Origin: DASZHJ01 sp035581425
GTDB lineage: Bacteria > Pseudomonadota > Alphaproteobacteria > ATCC43930 > CGMCC-115725
NCBI GenBank assembly: GCA_035581425.1
Contig: DATJVP010000021.1
Coordinates: 1-16,521 of the forward strand
Reading direction: 5' to 3'
Length of the DNA: 16,521 nucleotides
Made by a program: the position numbers and the translations under genes. The notes beneath the pieces are model-generated. The model saw only the letters and a program-made list of their open reading frames with translations. It did not search any database and was not told the DNA's origin. This document shows, piece after piece, positions 5,734-14,079 of the stretch. Within the stretch, counting starts at the first letter, position 1, and each line of letters opens with the position of its first letter.

Positions 5734-7191
5734 ATGGACATCCGGCACGAGCAATTGAAGGGCCTTTTGGATGCGCTCCCGACCGCGGAGGCGGTGTCGC
5801 TCGCGCGCAAGGTGGAGACGCAGCGCGCGCTCGGCCTGAGCGAGCTTCCCGCCGACGCGATCCTGGCCGCGCTCCGCCCGCAGCTCCGCCGCGTGCGGCC
5901 CGCGCGCATTCCGACGCTCTGCCGTCTCGGCTGCGCGGGCTTCGAGGATTTCTTGATCGATGCCTCGGACGAGCGGCGGCTCCCGGGTCTCATCCCGCGC
6001 GCGAGCATCGGGCTGTGGTGGCAGGCGCTCGCGCGCTTCGCGCCGCAGGAGATCAGGACCTACGCGACGGAGCTTGCGCGCCTTGCTCCCGTCAACGACC
6101 GCACCGGGCTCGACCGGCTCGGCGAGTCGCTCCGGCGCTCGGCGCGCGGCTGGACCGAGGCGGTGCTGGCACAGGCCGAGAGCCGGAAGCTCACCGACGC
6201 CGATGCGCGCAAGGCGCTCGCCGATCCCGGCGTGCAGACCGATTTCACGGAGATCGCCCATATTCTCGGGATCGCGGAGCCGCTGCGCCAGGCGCTCGAG
6301 GCCGTGAGCGCCGCGGCCGCACGGAGCGGCAATAAGGAAGGCCGCCGCATCTGCGAGCTCGCGAGCGAGGCCGTCAGCGAGGCGAAGCTGCAATACCTCC
6401 GCTTCAGCGAGACTCACGGGCTCGACTCCCGCTACGTCGCGATCGGCATCTTGAACCGCCTTGCGCGCCCCTGGGAGATCCTCCGGCTCGGCCGCGCGCT
6501 CTCCTGGAAGCCCACCGACGCGCTCATGCGCGACACCGAGCTCGGCATCATCGGCCAGCGTCTCATTCGCGACCTCGAGATGCAGGTGCGCGCGGTCGCG
6601 GAGCTCGCGCCGCAGCGCCGCCGCGGCTCCGGCGCGGCCGTCGACTTCCCGCGGCTGCAGCAGGCGCTGCTCCAATACATCGAGAGCGTCGAGGGCATGC
6701 TCGGCGAGTTCGGCTTCCGCCGGGATTCGCACTGGGGCGAGCAGATTCTCTCGACGCGCGCGATCCTGAGCCGCGCGCTCGGTCCGAGCCAGCTCACGGA
6801 GGTCGCGGAGACCGCGCTTGCGGTATTGCCGCTGCGGCGCGGCATCTCCACGCGCGGCCTCGCGAGCGACGACCCCGATCTCGATGCGATCCCCAGCGCC
6901 GAGACCGTCGAGCAGGCGCTCCGCGCCGCGGGATTCCTAATGCTGCTCGCGCAGAAGGGCGAGCGGCACGGGCTTTCGAGCCCCGCGCGCGCGACCATCG
7001 AGGGGATCGGCGACGAGATCGACAATCGCACGAACCGGCTCTTCGAGGAACTCTCGGCGCGGCCCGAGCATGGAGCCGCCGCGTCACAGATCGCCGCCAC
7101 CGTCCGCATCGCCGAGACCCTCTTCGAGGACGACCGCGCTCAGACGCTTTCCCGGCGGTTCAAGAACATGCAGCGGAGCGCGGTGGCCTGA
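5734..7191 (+). CDS. Conserved-looking 485-aa cytoplasmic protein, function unknown
   Basis: The frame starts at an ATG preceded by AAGGA with good spacing (5722-5733) and runs 485 codons with strong G/C third-position bias, so it is very likely real. The product is soluble, Arg/Ala/Leu-rich and mostly helical, with no signal peptide, membrane segment or cysteine cluster. Recognisable stretches include 'LARKVETQRALGLSELP' near residue 23, a Trp-rich patch 'GLWWQAL', and 'AETLFEDDRAQTLSRRF' at the C-terminus. The heptad-like helices suggest a scaffold or repeat-type helical protein. I do not recognise a family, and its neighbours (divergent transglycosylase, convergent small gene) give no functional clue. 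Confidence 0.8.
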   Translation: MDIRHEQLKGLLDALPTAEAVSLARKVETQRALGLSELPADAILAALRPQLRRVRPARIPTLCRLGCAGFEDFLIDASDERRLPGLIPRASIGLWWQALARFAPQEIRTYATELARLAPVNDRTGLDRLGESLRRSARGWTEAVLAQAESRKLTDADARKALADPGVQTDFTEIAHILGIAEPLRQALEAVSAAAARSGNKEGRRICELASEAVSEAKLQYLRFSETHGLDSRYVAIGILNRLARPWEILRLGRALSWKPTDALMRDTELGIIGQRLIRDLEMQVRAVAELAPQRRRGSGAAVDFPRLQQALLQYIESVEGMLGEFGFRRDSHWGEQILSTRAILSRALGPSQLTEVAETALAVLPLRRGISTRGLASDDPDLDAIPSAETVEQALRAAGFLMLLAQKGERHGLSSPARATIEGIGDEIDNRTNRLFEELSARPEHGAAASQIAATVRIAETLFEDDRAQTLSRRFKNMQRSAVA

Positions 7192-7216
7192 GGGAGCCGC
7201 CGGCCAACCGCCCCCT

Positions 7217-7414
7217 TCACTCCCGCGGCCGCTTCAGATTGACCCGTTCCAGCGGACGCCCGATGGCGTCGGTGTCGCCGGAGGCGCGCACTTCGAGCGC
7301 GGAGACGAAACGGCGAGCTTCCTCGCGAACGTCCTCGCCCTTGGCGACGCGCTCCAGGAGCCGCACAGCCTCGACCAGAAAGGCGCGCTCGATGTCGCTG
7401 AGCCGCAGGACCAT
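7217..7414 (-). CDS. Possible 65-aa helical protein
   Basis: The frame encodes a short charged helical protein: 'LSDIERAFLVEAVRLLERVAK' is strongly amphipathic and is followed by a second helix 'VREEARRFVSALEV' and a basic tail ending KRPRE. The sequence looks protein-like rather than the Arg/Ala-rich pattern of antisense noise here. However, no clear ribosome-binding site precedes the ATG at 7414, and the frame stays open upstream to 7513, almost reaching the start of the divergent methyltransferase. Function unknown. Confidence 0.45.
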   Translation of the reverse strand: MVLRLSDIERAFLVEAVRLLERVAKGEDVREEARRFVSALEVRASGDTDAIGRPLERVNLKRPRE

Positions 7415-7515
7415 GCCGCATTCTGCATGAGCGCCGGCGCTCGGTCGAGCCTCGGGCCTTGACGGCGCTGCGTGCGAGAACCCAGGCTGGACGCCGAACC
7501 GCCGGGAGAGCACCG

Positions 7516-8697
7516 ATGCTGCGCGCCACCGCCGATCTCATCCTGCCGACCTCTATCATCGGCTCGCTGCCGCGACCGGCCTGGTATACCGCGGTCCTCG
7601 GGTCCGAGACCTTCCTCGAGGCAATGATGAATGCGCGCTATCGCGAGCAATACGAGGACGCGGTCTCCGTGCATCTGCGCGCGCAGGAGACGGCGGGGCT
7701 CGACATCGTCACCGACGGCGACGCGCATTTCGACGATCAGGTCGGCGGCATGAGCTGGCAGAGCTATCCCTTGACGCATATGGAGGGGCTCGCGCGTCCC
7801 GAGCCCAGCCTCTACAACGTCGCGCAAGCCGCGCATCCCCGCGGCCACATCCTGCATGATTTCCTCGAGGCGCGCGTGCTGCCGCGCGTGGTGGGACCGA
7901 TCGGGCGCGGCAATCTCCAGTATACGGCGATGTGGAAGACGGGACAGCGGCTCACGACGAAGCCGCTCAAGTTCGGCACCATTCTGCCGGAGCTGTTGGC
8001 GGCCTCGGTCTCCGACGATCACTACAAGGACCCGGTCGAGCGGACATACGCCTTCAGCAACGCGCTCAACGCGGAGCTCCGCGAGGTCGCGGATGCCGGC
8101 TGTCCCGTCCTGCAGATGGAGGAGCCGCAGATCCACATGGTGCCCGCGCGCGGCAAGACCTTCGGCAAGCTCGGCACGCGCGAGCTCGCGGCGGTCTTCG
8201 ACAACACCGTCAAGGGGCTGCGCGCGAAGACCGAGGTCTGGTGCCACACCTGCTGGGGCAATCCCTCGCAGCAGCGCATCTTCAAGGAGGTGCAGAGCTA
8301 CCAGCCAACGCTCGAAGCGCTGAACGCGCTCGACGCGGACGCCATCACCTTCGAGACCTGCTCCTCCGGCAGCGGCGACCTCAAGGCAATCGGCGAGATC
8401 GTCAAGGACAAGAAGATCGTGATCGGCGTCATCGACCATCACACGCTGCAGGTCGAGCGTCCCGATCAGGTAGCGACGCTGATTCGCGAGGCGCTGAAGC
8501 ACATCCCCGCCGAGCGTCTCGTCATCTCCAGCGATTGCGGCATGGGCCGCGAGGGCATGAGCCGCCGCCACGCCTTCTACAAGATGGTGGCGATGGTGCT
8601 CGGCACGAACATCGTGCGGAAGGAATTGGGTCTGCCCGAAGCCTCCTCGCTCGCCGCCGATCCCCGCTACTCCCTCGCGGCGTCGAGGCCGGCGTGA
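7516..8697 (+). CDS. MetE-like (cobalamin-independent) zinc methyltransferase family protein
   Basis: The 393-aa product matches the C-terminal catalytic barrel of cobalamin-independent methionine synthase (COG0620). Near the N-terminus is 'IIGSLPRP', then 'GLDIVTDGD'; all four zinc ligands known from MetE can be placed: H244 and C246 in 'CHTCWGN', E280 in 'ITFETC' and C341 in 'ISSDCGMG'. It lacks the N-terminal half of the usual 750-aa MetE, like archaeal core MetE and various alkyl-transfer relatives. The family moves methyl or other alkyl groups to or from thiols; the substrate here is unknown, and no methionine-pathway neighbour is present. The ATG at 7516 follows GGGAGAG with good spacing; a frame opening at 7459 lacks this. 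It converges on the cupin gene with 33 bp between. Confidence 0.8.
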   Translation: MLRATADLILPTSIIGSLPRPAWYTAVLGSETFLEAMMNARYREQYEDAVSVHLRAQETAGLDIVTDGDAHFDDQVGGMSWQSYPLTHMEGLARPEPSLYNVAQAAHPRGHILHDFLEARVLPRVVGPIGRGNLQYTAMWKTGQRLTTKPLKFGTILPELLAASVSDDHYKDPVERTYAFSNALNAELREVADAGCPVLQMEEPQIHMVPARGKTFGKLGTRELAAVFDNTVKGLRAKTEVWCHTCWGNPSQQRIFKEVQSYQPTLEALNALDADAITFETCSSGSGDLKAIGEIVKDKKIVIGVIDHHTLQVERPDQVATLIREALKHIPAERLVISSDCGMGREGMSRRHAFYKMVAMVLGTNIVRKELGLPEASSLAADPRYSLAASRPA

Positions 8698-8730
8698 GCT
8701 GGGGACAACGCGCCGTGCCTTAACCGGAAC

Positions 8731-9282
8731 CTACAACCGGTCGCCGTCGAGCAGCACGAAGGCGACGAGGCAGGGTGCGTCGGAGCGGTTGCTCCAGGCG
8801 TGGTTGGTGCCGCGCTGGATGCAGACGTCGCCCGCGCGCAAGAGCACCTCGCCGTCATCGAGCACGAGATAGATCTCGCCGGAGAGCACGATCCCGTAAT
8901 CGACGGTCTTGGTGCGATGCATGAAGGGATGGCGCGATTTCTCGCCCTCGGCGAGCGCGTGCGCGGCGCCGCCCATGGCGGCAAAGGCTGCGCGCGCTTG
9001 CTCCGCATCGATGCCGCCGATGTAGCCTCGCTCCGGCGCGAACTCGACGATCCGGAAGTTGCTGCCATTGGGCGGCGGCGCGAGGTTCATCGCCGGCGTC
9101 ACGGGATCGGTCGAGCCGTGGACCGGCACGGGCGTCGTCGCCGTCGTCCAGAGATTGGTGAAGGCGACGCCGGGCCGATGCGGCGAGGTCCGGACGTGCG
9201 GCGCCGGCGCGTCGGACACCACGATGGCCCTTCCCTTGCTGTCGTGTCCCGTGACGACGCGGCGGATCGGTCGGATGGGCAT
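8731..9282 (-). CDS. Cupin-domain protein
   Basis: The 183-aa product has a single cupin barrel in its second half. Motif 1 is recognisable as 'HPFMHRTKTVDYGIVLSGE' with candidate metal ligands H118 and H122, D128 in place of the more usual residue, and E136; motif 2 is 'GDVCIQRGTNHAWSN' with H161. Residues about 1-80 are a proline-rich lead with strands (RAIVVSDAPAP, FTNLWTT). Such small cupins are dioxygenases, isomerases or ligand sensors; the sequence does not decide between them. The ATG at 9282 has GGAG eight bases upstream; the open frame continuing leftward beyond it is the antisense of the aldolase gene. It is divergent from the aldolase-family gene across 72 bp, suggesting shared regulation. 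Confidence 0.8.
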   Translation of the reverse strand: MPIRPIRRVVTGHDSKGRAIVVSDAPAPHVRTSPHRPGVAFTNLWTTATTPVPVHGSTDPVTPAMNLAPPPNGSNFRIVEFAPERGYIGGIDAEQARAAFAAMGGAAHALAEGEKSRHPFMHRTKTVDYGIVLSGEIYLVLDDGEVLLRAGDVCIQRGTNHAWSNRSDAPCLVAFVLLDGDRL

Positions 9283-9310
9283 ATTGCATTCTCCGGGCTG
9301 GCGTTTGCCA

Positions 9311-9320
9311 ATAGGCCTAT
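9311..9320. promoter_or_regulatory. Perfect 10-bp palindrome, candidate operator
   Basis: ATAGGCCTAT lies near the middle of the 72-bp gap between the divergent cupin and aldolase-family genes. A dimeric regulator bound here could control both. The palindrome is short and no second copy is seen. Confidence 0.3.
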
Positions 9321-9354
9321 GCTGAGCCATCATCGCGGGCAAGGGAGTTCCGCC

Positions 9355-10146
9355 ATGAGCTACACGACGAATTTCAAGACGGTCCGCGACGAGGTGACTC
9401 CGGAGGAGTGGGAAACGCGCGTTGCGCTTGCCGCCTGCTATCGCCTCGTCGACCGCTACGGCATGACCGATCTCACCTATAACCACATCACCGCGCGCAT
9501 TCCCGGCACCGACGATCATCTCCTGATCAATCTCTACGGGCTGCTCTACAAGGAGATAACGGCCTCGAGCCTCGTCAAGATCGACGTCGAGGGCAACATC
9601 CTCTGGAAGCCCGACACGGACTACGGCATCAACAAGGCCGGCTACGTCATCCACGGCGCCATTCACAAGGCGCGAGCGGATGTGCGCTGTGTCATCCACA
9701 CCCACACGCGCGCGGGCATGGCGGTCTCCGCGATGAAGTGCGGCCTCCTCCCGATCACGCAGACCTCTATCCGCTTCGTGGGCCATCTCGCCTATCACGA
9801 CTACGAGGGCCCCGCGGTCGACCTCGACGAGCGCGAGCGCCTCGTCGCGCATCTCGCGCATCACAACGCCATGATCCTGCGCAATCACGGCCTCCTCACC
9901 TGCGGCCCCAGCATCCCGCAAGCCTTCAACACGCTCTACCAGCTCGAGCAGTCCTGCCGCACCCAGACCGACGTGATGGCCGCACAAACGGAAATAGAGA
10001 TTCCGTCCCATGACGTGCTGGAGCGCACCGCGCATCTCTACCAGCCCAACACCCGCCGCCCCTACGGCGAGCTCGAATGGCCGGCGATGCTGCGGCTTCT
10101 CGAAGCGGAGTCCGACAAATCGGGCTTCCCGCCTTATTGGCAATAG
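9355..10146 (+). CDS. Class II aldolase/adducin-family protein
   Basis: The 263-aa product is a full-length class II aldolase/adducin domain. The zinc-site motif 'CVIHTHTRAGM' provides H115 and H117, and 'ILRNHGLLTCG' provides H178; the early motif 'MTDLTYNHITARIPG' (about 37-51) is also typical. Metal-dependent members (fuculose- or ribulose-phosphate aldolases and epimerases) cleave or rearrange sugar phosphates; other members decarboxylate or have no known reaction. The catalytic glutamate of FucA-type enzymes is not evident near residue 100 ('VIHGAIHKARAD'), so the reaction is uncertain. The ATG at 9355 has GGGAG eight bases upstream. A VOC gene follows after 34 bp and may be co-transcribed. 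Confidence 0.85.
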   Translation: MSYTTNFKTVRDEVTPEEWETRVALAACYRLVDRYGMTDLTYNHITARIPGTDDHLLINLYGLLYKEITASSLVKIDVEGNILWKPDTDYGINKAGYVIHGAIHKARADVRCVIHTHTRAGMAVSAMKCGLLPITQTSIRFVGHLAYHDYEGPAVDLDERERLVAHLAHHNAMILRNHGLLTCGPSIPQAFNTLYQLEQSCRTQTDVMAAQTEIEIPSHDVLERTAHLYQPNTRRPYGELEWPAMLRLLEAESDKSGFPPYWQ

Positions 10147-10180
10147 CGTCGAGCAATCCTTCGCCTCGCCAGCCGCACCC

Positions 10181-10609
10181 ATGGCACGCGTCGTCGGCAT
10201 CGATCACATCTCGATCAAGGTAGGCGATCTCGCGCGCTCGAAGCGGTTTTACGACGACGTGCTGGGCTTCCTCGGGTTTAAGCGCAAATACGATTTCACC
10301 GACGCCGTCGGCTGGAGCAACGGGAAGACGCTGTTCTGGATCGGCGAGGCCGACCGGCAGGGGAAGAAGCGCAAGCACCGCCGCGGCGACATCGGCTTCC
10401 ACCATTACGCCTTCGAGCTGGGCAAGCGGCAGGACGTGTTCGACCTCGAGACGCATCTGAAGGAGATGGGCGCCGAGATCGTCGATCCCGCGGCCGAATA
10501 TTATTCCGGCGGCTACTACGCCGTTTATTTCCTGGACCCTGACGGCCTCAAGCTCGAAGGCATGCACTATCCGACACGGCCGAAGCGCAGGCGCCGCCGG
10601 AGTCGGTGA
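10181..10609 (+). CDS. VOC (glyoxalase/bleomycin-resistance fold) protein
   Basis: The 142-aa product is a single VOC module pair: 'GIDHISIKVGDLARSKRFY' at the N-terminus with metal-ligand candidate H9, 'IGFHHYAFEL' with H74/H75 and 'LDPDGLKLEGMHY' with E126. That set (His, His, Glu) is the usual metal site of the superfamily, which includes glyoxalases, ring-cleavage dioxygenases and epimerases; the substrate is not predictable. The C-terminus is a run of arginines (about 134-142), unusual for the fold. No good Shine-Dalgarno precedes the ATG at 10181, so translation may depend on the upstream aldolase-family gene, whose stop is 34 bp away. Confidence 0.85.
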   Translation: MARVVGIDHISIKVGDLARSKRFYDDVLGFLGFKRKYDFTDAVGWSNGKTLFWIGEADRQGKKRKHRRGDIGFHHYAFELGKRQDVFDLETHLKEMGAEIVDPAAEYYSGGYYAVYFLDPDGLKLEGMHYPTRPKRRRRRSR

Positions 10610-10676
10610 CTGGCGGGCTAGGCGGCTCGCGCGATAGGCCTCAATGCGAGCAGTGGGAAGTTTTCCGGGCCGGTTC

Positions 10677-11423
10677 TCAATACGACAAGAACCCCCCATC
10701 GACCGGGAGCGTAACGCCCGTGACGTAGCGCGCCAGCTCCGAGGCGAGGAAGACGGCGACGAGGCCGATGTCCTCGGGAGTGCCGATGCGGCCCAGGGGA
10801 ATGCGGTGGGTGAAATTCCGCATGTACTCGGGGTTCTCGCGCGCCTTCGCGTTCATGGGTGTGGCGATGAGGCCAGGGCCGATGGCGTTGACGCGGATGC
10901 CCTTTGGCGAGAGCTCGATCGCGAGCCCCTTGGTGAGCGCGCGCACGCCGCCTTTCGAGGTCGTGTAGGCGGCTGAATTCGGCAAGGCGACGAAGGACTG
11001 AACCGAGCCGATGTTGACGACCGAGCCCTTCGTTTCCTCGAGCTGCGCGAGGAACGCCGTCGTCATGATGAAGGGGCCGTCAAGATTGACCGCGAGCGTA
11101 GTGTCCCAGTCGCTCCGCACGTTCCGATCCCAGAGGGTGCCGCGGCGGATGATGCCGGCGTTGTTGACGAGAACGCCTATCGCACCGACCTCTCGCTCGA
11201 CGCGCGCGGCGAGTGCGTCGGCGCCCGCGCGATCTGTCACGTCGCAGGCGTAGCTCTTGGCGCCGCCGCCGATCGCCTTCGCCGTGCGCTCCGCGCTCTC
11301 CGCATTCATATCGACGGCGAGGACACGTGCGCCGGCATTCGCCATGGCATGCGCGATCCCCTCGCCGATCCCCGAGCCCGCGCCGGTGATGAGCGCGATC
11401 TTTCCCTCCAGCAAGCGATCCAT
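10677..11423 (-). CDS. Short-chain dehydrogenase/reductase (SDR)
   Basis: The 248-aa product is a classical SDR. It shows the cofactor loop TGAGSGIG (13-20), D38 after the second strand (VLAVDMN), suggesting NAD(H) preference, CDV at 60-62, NNAG (87-90), and catalytic N113, S140, Y153 and K157 (YTTSK). The C-terminal 'VTGVTLPVDGGF' is the usual ending. It oxidises or reduces an alcohol/ketone; the substrate is not determined, although it is close in style to 3-oxoacyl/sugar-type dehydrogenases. The ATG at 11423 is preferred over one at 11444 because GGAGG sits seven bases before it. It is divergent from the M20 peptidase across 67 bp and converges on the VOC gene. Confidence 0.9.
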   Translation of the reverse strand: MDRLLEGKIALITGAGSGIGEGIAHAMANAGARVLAVDMNAESAERTAKAIGGGAKSYACDVTDRAGADALAARVEREVGAIGVLVNNAGIIRRGTLWDRNVRSDWDTTLAVNLDGPFIMTTAFLAQLEETKGSVVNIGSVQSFVALPNSAAYTTSKGGVRALTKGLAIELSPKGIRVNAIGPGLIATPMNAKARENPEYMRNFTHRIPLGRIGTPEDIGLVAVFLASELARYVTGVTLPVDGGFLSY

Positions 11424-11449
11424 TTTGAGCCTCCATTTCCGCACGGCGA

Positions 11450-11476
11450 TTGGCTATGCTCGCCTCGCACTATAAG
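11450..11476 (+). promoter_or_regulatory. Weak candidate promoter for the M20 peptidase gene
   Basis: TTGGCT (11450-11455) and TATAAG (11471-11476) lie in the 67-bp gap before the ATG at 11491. The -10 is good, but the 15-bp spacer is shorter than usual, so this is tentative. Confidence 0.3.
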
Positions 11477-11490
11477 GCCGGTGACGAGAG

Positions 11491-12906
11491 ATGGACCAGA
11501 CGAGGCTCGGCAATTTCGTGGCGCGGCGGTGGGACGAGGCGGTCGTGCCGACGCTCATCGACTACATCCGCATTCCCAACAAATCCCCGGCCTTCGATCC
11601 CGATTGGGCCGCGCACGGCTTCATGGACAAAGCCGTCGCGCTCTTCGAGTCCTGGGCGAGAGCGGAGATTGCGAAGCTGTCGGGCGCCACGCTCGAGGTC
11701 CTGCGCCTTCCGGGCCGCACGCCCGTGATCCTGATCGAGGTGCCCGGCAGCGGCGCCGAGACGGTTCTCCTCTACGGCCACCTCGACAAGCAGCCGGAGA
11801 TGGCAGGCTGGGCCGAGGGCACCGGCCCCTGGACGCCCGTCCTCAAGGGCGAGAAGCTCTTCGGCCGTGGCGGCGCCGACGACGGCTATGCGATGTTCGG
11901 CGCGCTCACGGCGATCGCGGCGCTCCATGAGCAGGGTCTGCCGCATGCGCGCTCAATCATCCTCATCGAGGCCTCAGAGGAGTCGAGCAGCCGCGACCTC
12001 GAGGCCTATGTCGAGCATCTGGCGCCGCGGATCGGCAAGCCCTCGCTCGTGATCTGCCTCGACAGCGGCTGCGGCAATTACGATCAGCTCTGGATCACGA
12101 CCTCGCTCCGCGGCGTCCTCGCGGCGACGCTGACGGTGCGGGTGCTCTCGGAGGGCGTCCATTCCGGCGATGCCTCCGGCGTCGTGCCCTCGAGCTTCCG
12201 TCTCATGCGGAAGCTGCTCTCGCGCATCGAGAACGAGGCGACGGGCGCGATCCGGCTGGACGGGCTCCACGTGCAGGTGCCGGCCGAGCGCATCGCGCAG
12301 GCGCGGGTTGCAGCGGCGGCGCTCGGCAAGGAGGTCTGGGCAAAGTTCCCCTTGGCGGGCCGCACTCGGCCGATGAGCGAGGACCTCGTGGAGCTCGTGC
12401 TCAATCGCACCTGGCGGCCGCAGCTCGCGGTGACGGGCATGGAGGGATTGCCGGTGCCGGGTAATGCCGGAAACGTGCTGCTGCCCTTCACGACGGCGAA
12501 GCTCAGCCTTCGGCTCCCGCCGACGCTCGAGCGTGCGCGCGCCGAGGCGATACTGCGCGAGGCGCTTGCGAGCGACGCGCCCGATGGCGCGGAGGTTACC
12601 GTCGACATCTCGCAGGGTGCCACCGGATGGAACGCGCCGAAGCTCGAGCCCTGGCTCGAGCGCTCGCTCGATCGCGCCTCCGAGACCGCATGGGGCAGGC
12701 CTCCCGCCTATATGGGCGAGGGCGGCACGATCCCCTTCATGTACATGCTCGGCGAGAAATTCCCGGGGGCGCAGTTTGTAGTGACGGGCGTTCTCGGGCC
12801 GCACTCGAACGCGCACGGGCCCAACGAGTTCCTGCACATACCGACAGGGAAGCGCGTGACGCAGACGGTGGCCATGGTGCTCGCGGACCATCGCGCACGC
12901 GGGTGA
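11491..12906 (+). CDS. M20-family metallopeptidase/deacylase
   Basis: The 471-aa product is a full-length M20 enzyme. Metal ligands and catalytic residues can be placed: H97 and D99 in 'LLYGHLDKQP', D130 in 'GRGGADDG', the glutamate pair E163/E164 in 'EASEESSS', D191 in 'CLDSGC' and H442 in 'NAHGPNEF'. The lid/dimerisation domain (about 205-330) starts with 'GVLAATLTVRVLSEGVHSGD', whose His is the usual bridging residue. The family hydrolyses dipeptides, N-acyl or N-carbamoyl amino acids; length and the 'GHLDKQPEM' motif resemble carnosinase/CNDP-like dipeptidases. It is cytoplasmic with no signal peptide. It is divergent from the SDR and converges on the aminotransferase-fold gene with nine bases between stops. 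Confidence 0.88.
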   Translation: MDQTRLGNFVARRWDEAVVPTLIDYIRIPNKSPAFDPDWAAHGFMDKAVALFESWARAEIAKLSGATLEVLRLPGRTPVILIEVPGSGAETVLLYGHLDKQPEMAGWAEGTGPWTPVLKGEKLFGRGGADDGYAMFGALTAIAALHEQGLPHARSIILIEASEESSSRDLEAYVEHLAPRIGKPSLVICLDSGCGNYDQLWITTSLRGVLAATLTVRVLSEGVHSGDASGVVPSSFRLMRKLLSRIENEATGAIRLDGLHVQVPAERIAQARVAAAALGKEVWAKFPLAGRTRPMSEDLVELVLNRTWRPQLAVTGMEGLPVPGNAGNVLLPFTTAKLSLRLPPTLERARAEAILREALASDAPDGAEVTVDISQGATGWNAPKLEPWLERSLDRASETAWGRPPAYMGEGGTIPFMYMLGEKFPGAQFVVTGVLGPHSNAHGPNEFLHIPTGKRVTQTVAMVLADHRARG

Positions 12907-12915
12907 GGGCGCCAG

Positions 12916-14064
12916 CTAAAGCGCGACCTTGCGGAACACCTCCACAAACCTCTCCACGTCCGCTTCGTCGTTGTAGACGTGCGGGCTGATGCGGAGGCGG
13001 CCGACGCGGGGGGCGGCGTGGACGCCCTCGGCGGCGAGCCGTTCCGGCAACTGCTTGGGCATGCCCTTCGGGAATTCGAGGCTCAGGATGTGCGGTGCGC
13101 GCAGGCGTCTCTCCGGCACGCGCACGCCGCTGTTGCGCAAGCCGTCGGCCAGCCGCTCCGTCAGCATCGCCAGGCGCTCGGTGATCGCGGCGGCACCCCA
13201 GTGCGCGACCATCTCCATCCCCACCGACGCCATCTCCAGCGAGACGAAATAATCGCGCTCGCCCATATCGAAGCGCCGCGCGCCCGCGACGTAGCTGATG
13301 TCCGAGAGATAGGGCGAGAGCTCCGCCGAGACCGCGCGGCGGCCGAAGCCCGTCTGCTCCAGCGGCTCGCCCTCCTGATTGCGCTTGGCGATGTAGAGGA
13401 AGGCGCGGCCGTAGGGTCCGAGTACCCACTTGTAGGTCGGGAAGATCAGGAAATCGGGATCGAGGCGGCGAACGTCCGTCGCCATCACCCCGACGCCATG
13501 CGTGGCATCCACGAGAAGCTTGCCGCCGAGCTTGCGAAGCGCGGGCGCAACGCGATCGAGATCGATGACGCTGCCGCAGGACCAATGGATCGAGGAGATC
13601 GAGACGAGCGCGAGCGGCGGAGCGCCCTTGCGCTCGATTGCATCGAGCACCGCCGCCGTCCAATCGCCGTCGCCGGGCCGCTTCACAGTCTCGACCGTGA
13701 ACCCCTGCTGCGGCGCGCGCGTCAGCCACTCGAGCGAGGGCGAGGAATGGTCGTCCTCCAGCACCAGAACGCGTGAGCCCCTGGGGATCGTCAGTATCTT
13801 CGCCGCCGTCGAGACGCCGTAGCCGACCGAGGGAATGATCGCGACGTCCTCGGGATCGGCCCCGATGAGCGCCGCCGCCGCGCGCCGCACGCGGTCGCAT
13901 TGTCCCTTGAAGAAATCCTCTTCGAGTTTCCAGGGCTGGCCCTTGCGCATGGCGCCCGCGCGGCCTGCCTCCTGCACCGCCTTTGGGATCGGACTCCAGC
14001 CGGCCGCGTTGAAGTAGCAGACCTCTCGCGGAATATTGAAGAGCTCTCTCTGCGACGGCAACAT
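12916..14064 (-). CDS. Class V aminotransferase-fold PLP enzyme
   Basis: The 382-aa product has the fold-type I layout of class V aminotransferases. 'CYFNAAGWSPIPKAV' near residue 16 is the N-terminal substrate loop, 'KLLVDATHGVG' holds the PLP-nitrogen aspartate D186, and 'IFPTYKWVLGPYG' holds the probable Schiff-base lysine K212. Members include isopenicillin-N epimerases, kynureninases and cysteine desulfurases; the lack of a mobile cysteine loop argues against a desulfurase. The substrate is unknown. The ATG at 14064 has GAGGG five to six bases upstream. It begins 15 bp after the stop of the EthD-like gene, so the two are almost certainly one transcription unit. Confidence 0.85.
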   Translation of the reverse strand: MLPSQRELFNIPREVCYFNAAGWSPIPKAVQEAGRAGAMRKGQPWKLEEDFFKGQCDRVRRAAAALIGADPEDVAIIPSVGYGVSTAAKILTIPRGSRVLVLEDDHSSPSLEWLTRAPQQGFTVETVKRPGDGDWTAAVLDAIERKGAPPLALVSISSIHWSCGSVIDLDRVAPALRKLGGKLLVDATHGVGVMATDVRRLDPDFLIFPTYKWVLGPYGRAFLYIAKRNQEGEPLEQTGFGRRAVSAELSPYLSDISYVAGARRFDMGERDYFVSLEMASVGMEMVAHWGAAAITERLAMLTERLADGLRNSGVRVPERRLRAPHILSLEFPKGMPKQLPERLAAEGVHAAPRVGRLRISPHVYNDEADVERFVEVFRKVAL

Positions 14065-14079
14065 GAGTACCCTCTGCTC

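Noticed and set aside
5677..6732. 351-codon minus-strand frame opposite the 485-aa gene
   Set aside because: No ribosome site and typical antisense composition; the plus-strand frame is longer and has a good start.
8723..8741. ACCGG/CCGGT hairpin between the convergent methyltransferase and cupin genes as a terminator
   Set aside because: A 5-bp stem with a 9-base loop and no T-run on either strand.
9283..10200. N-terminal extension of the cupin frame to 489 codons
   Set aside because: The extension is antisense to the class II aldolase-family gene; the ATG at 9282 has a GGAG site.
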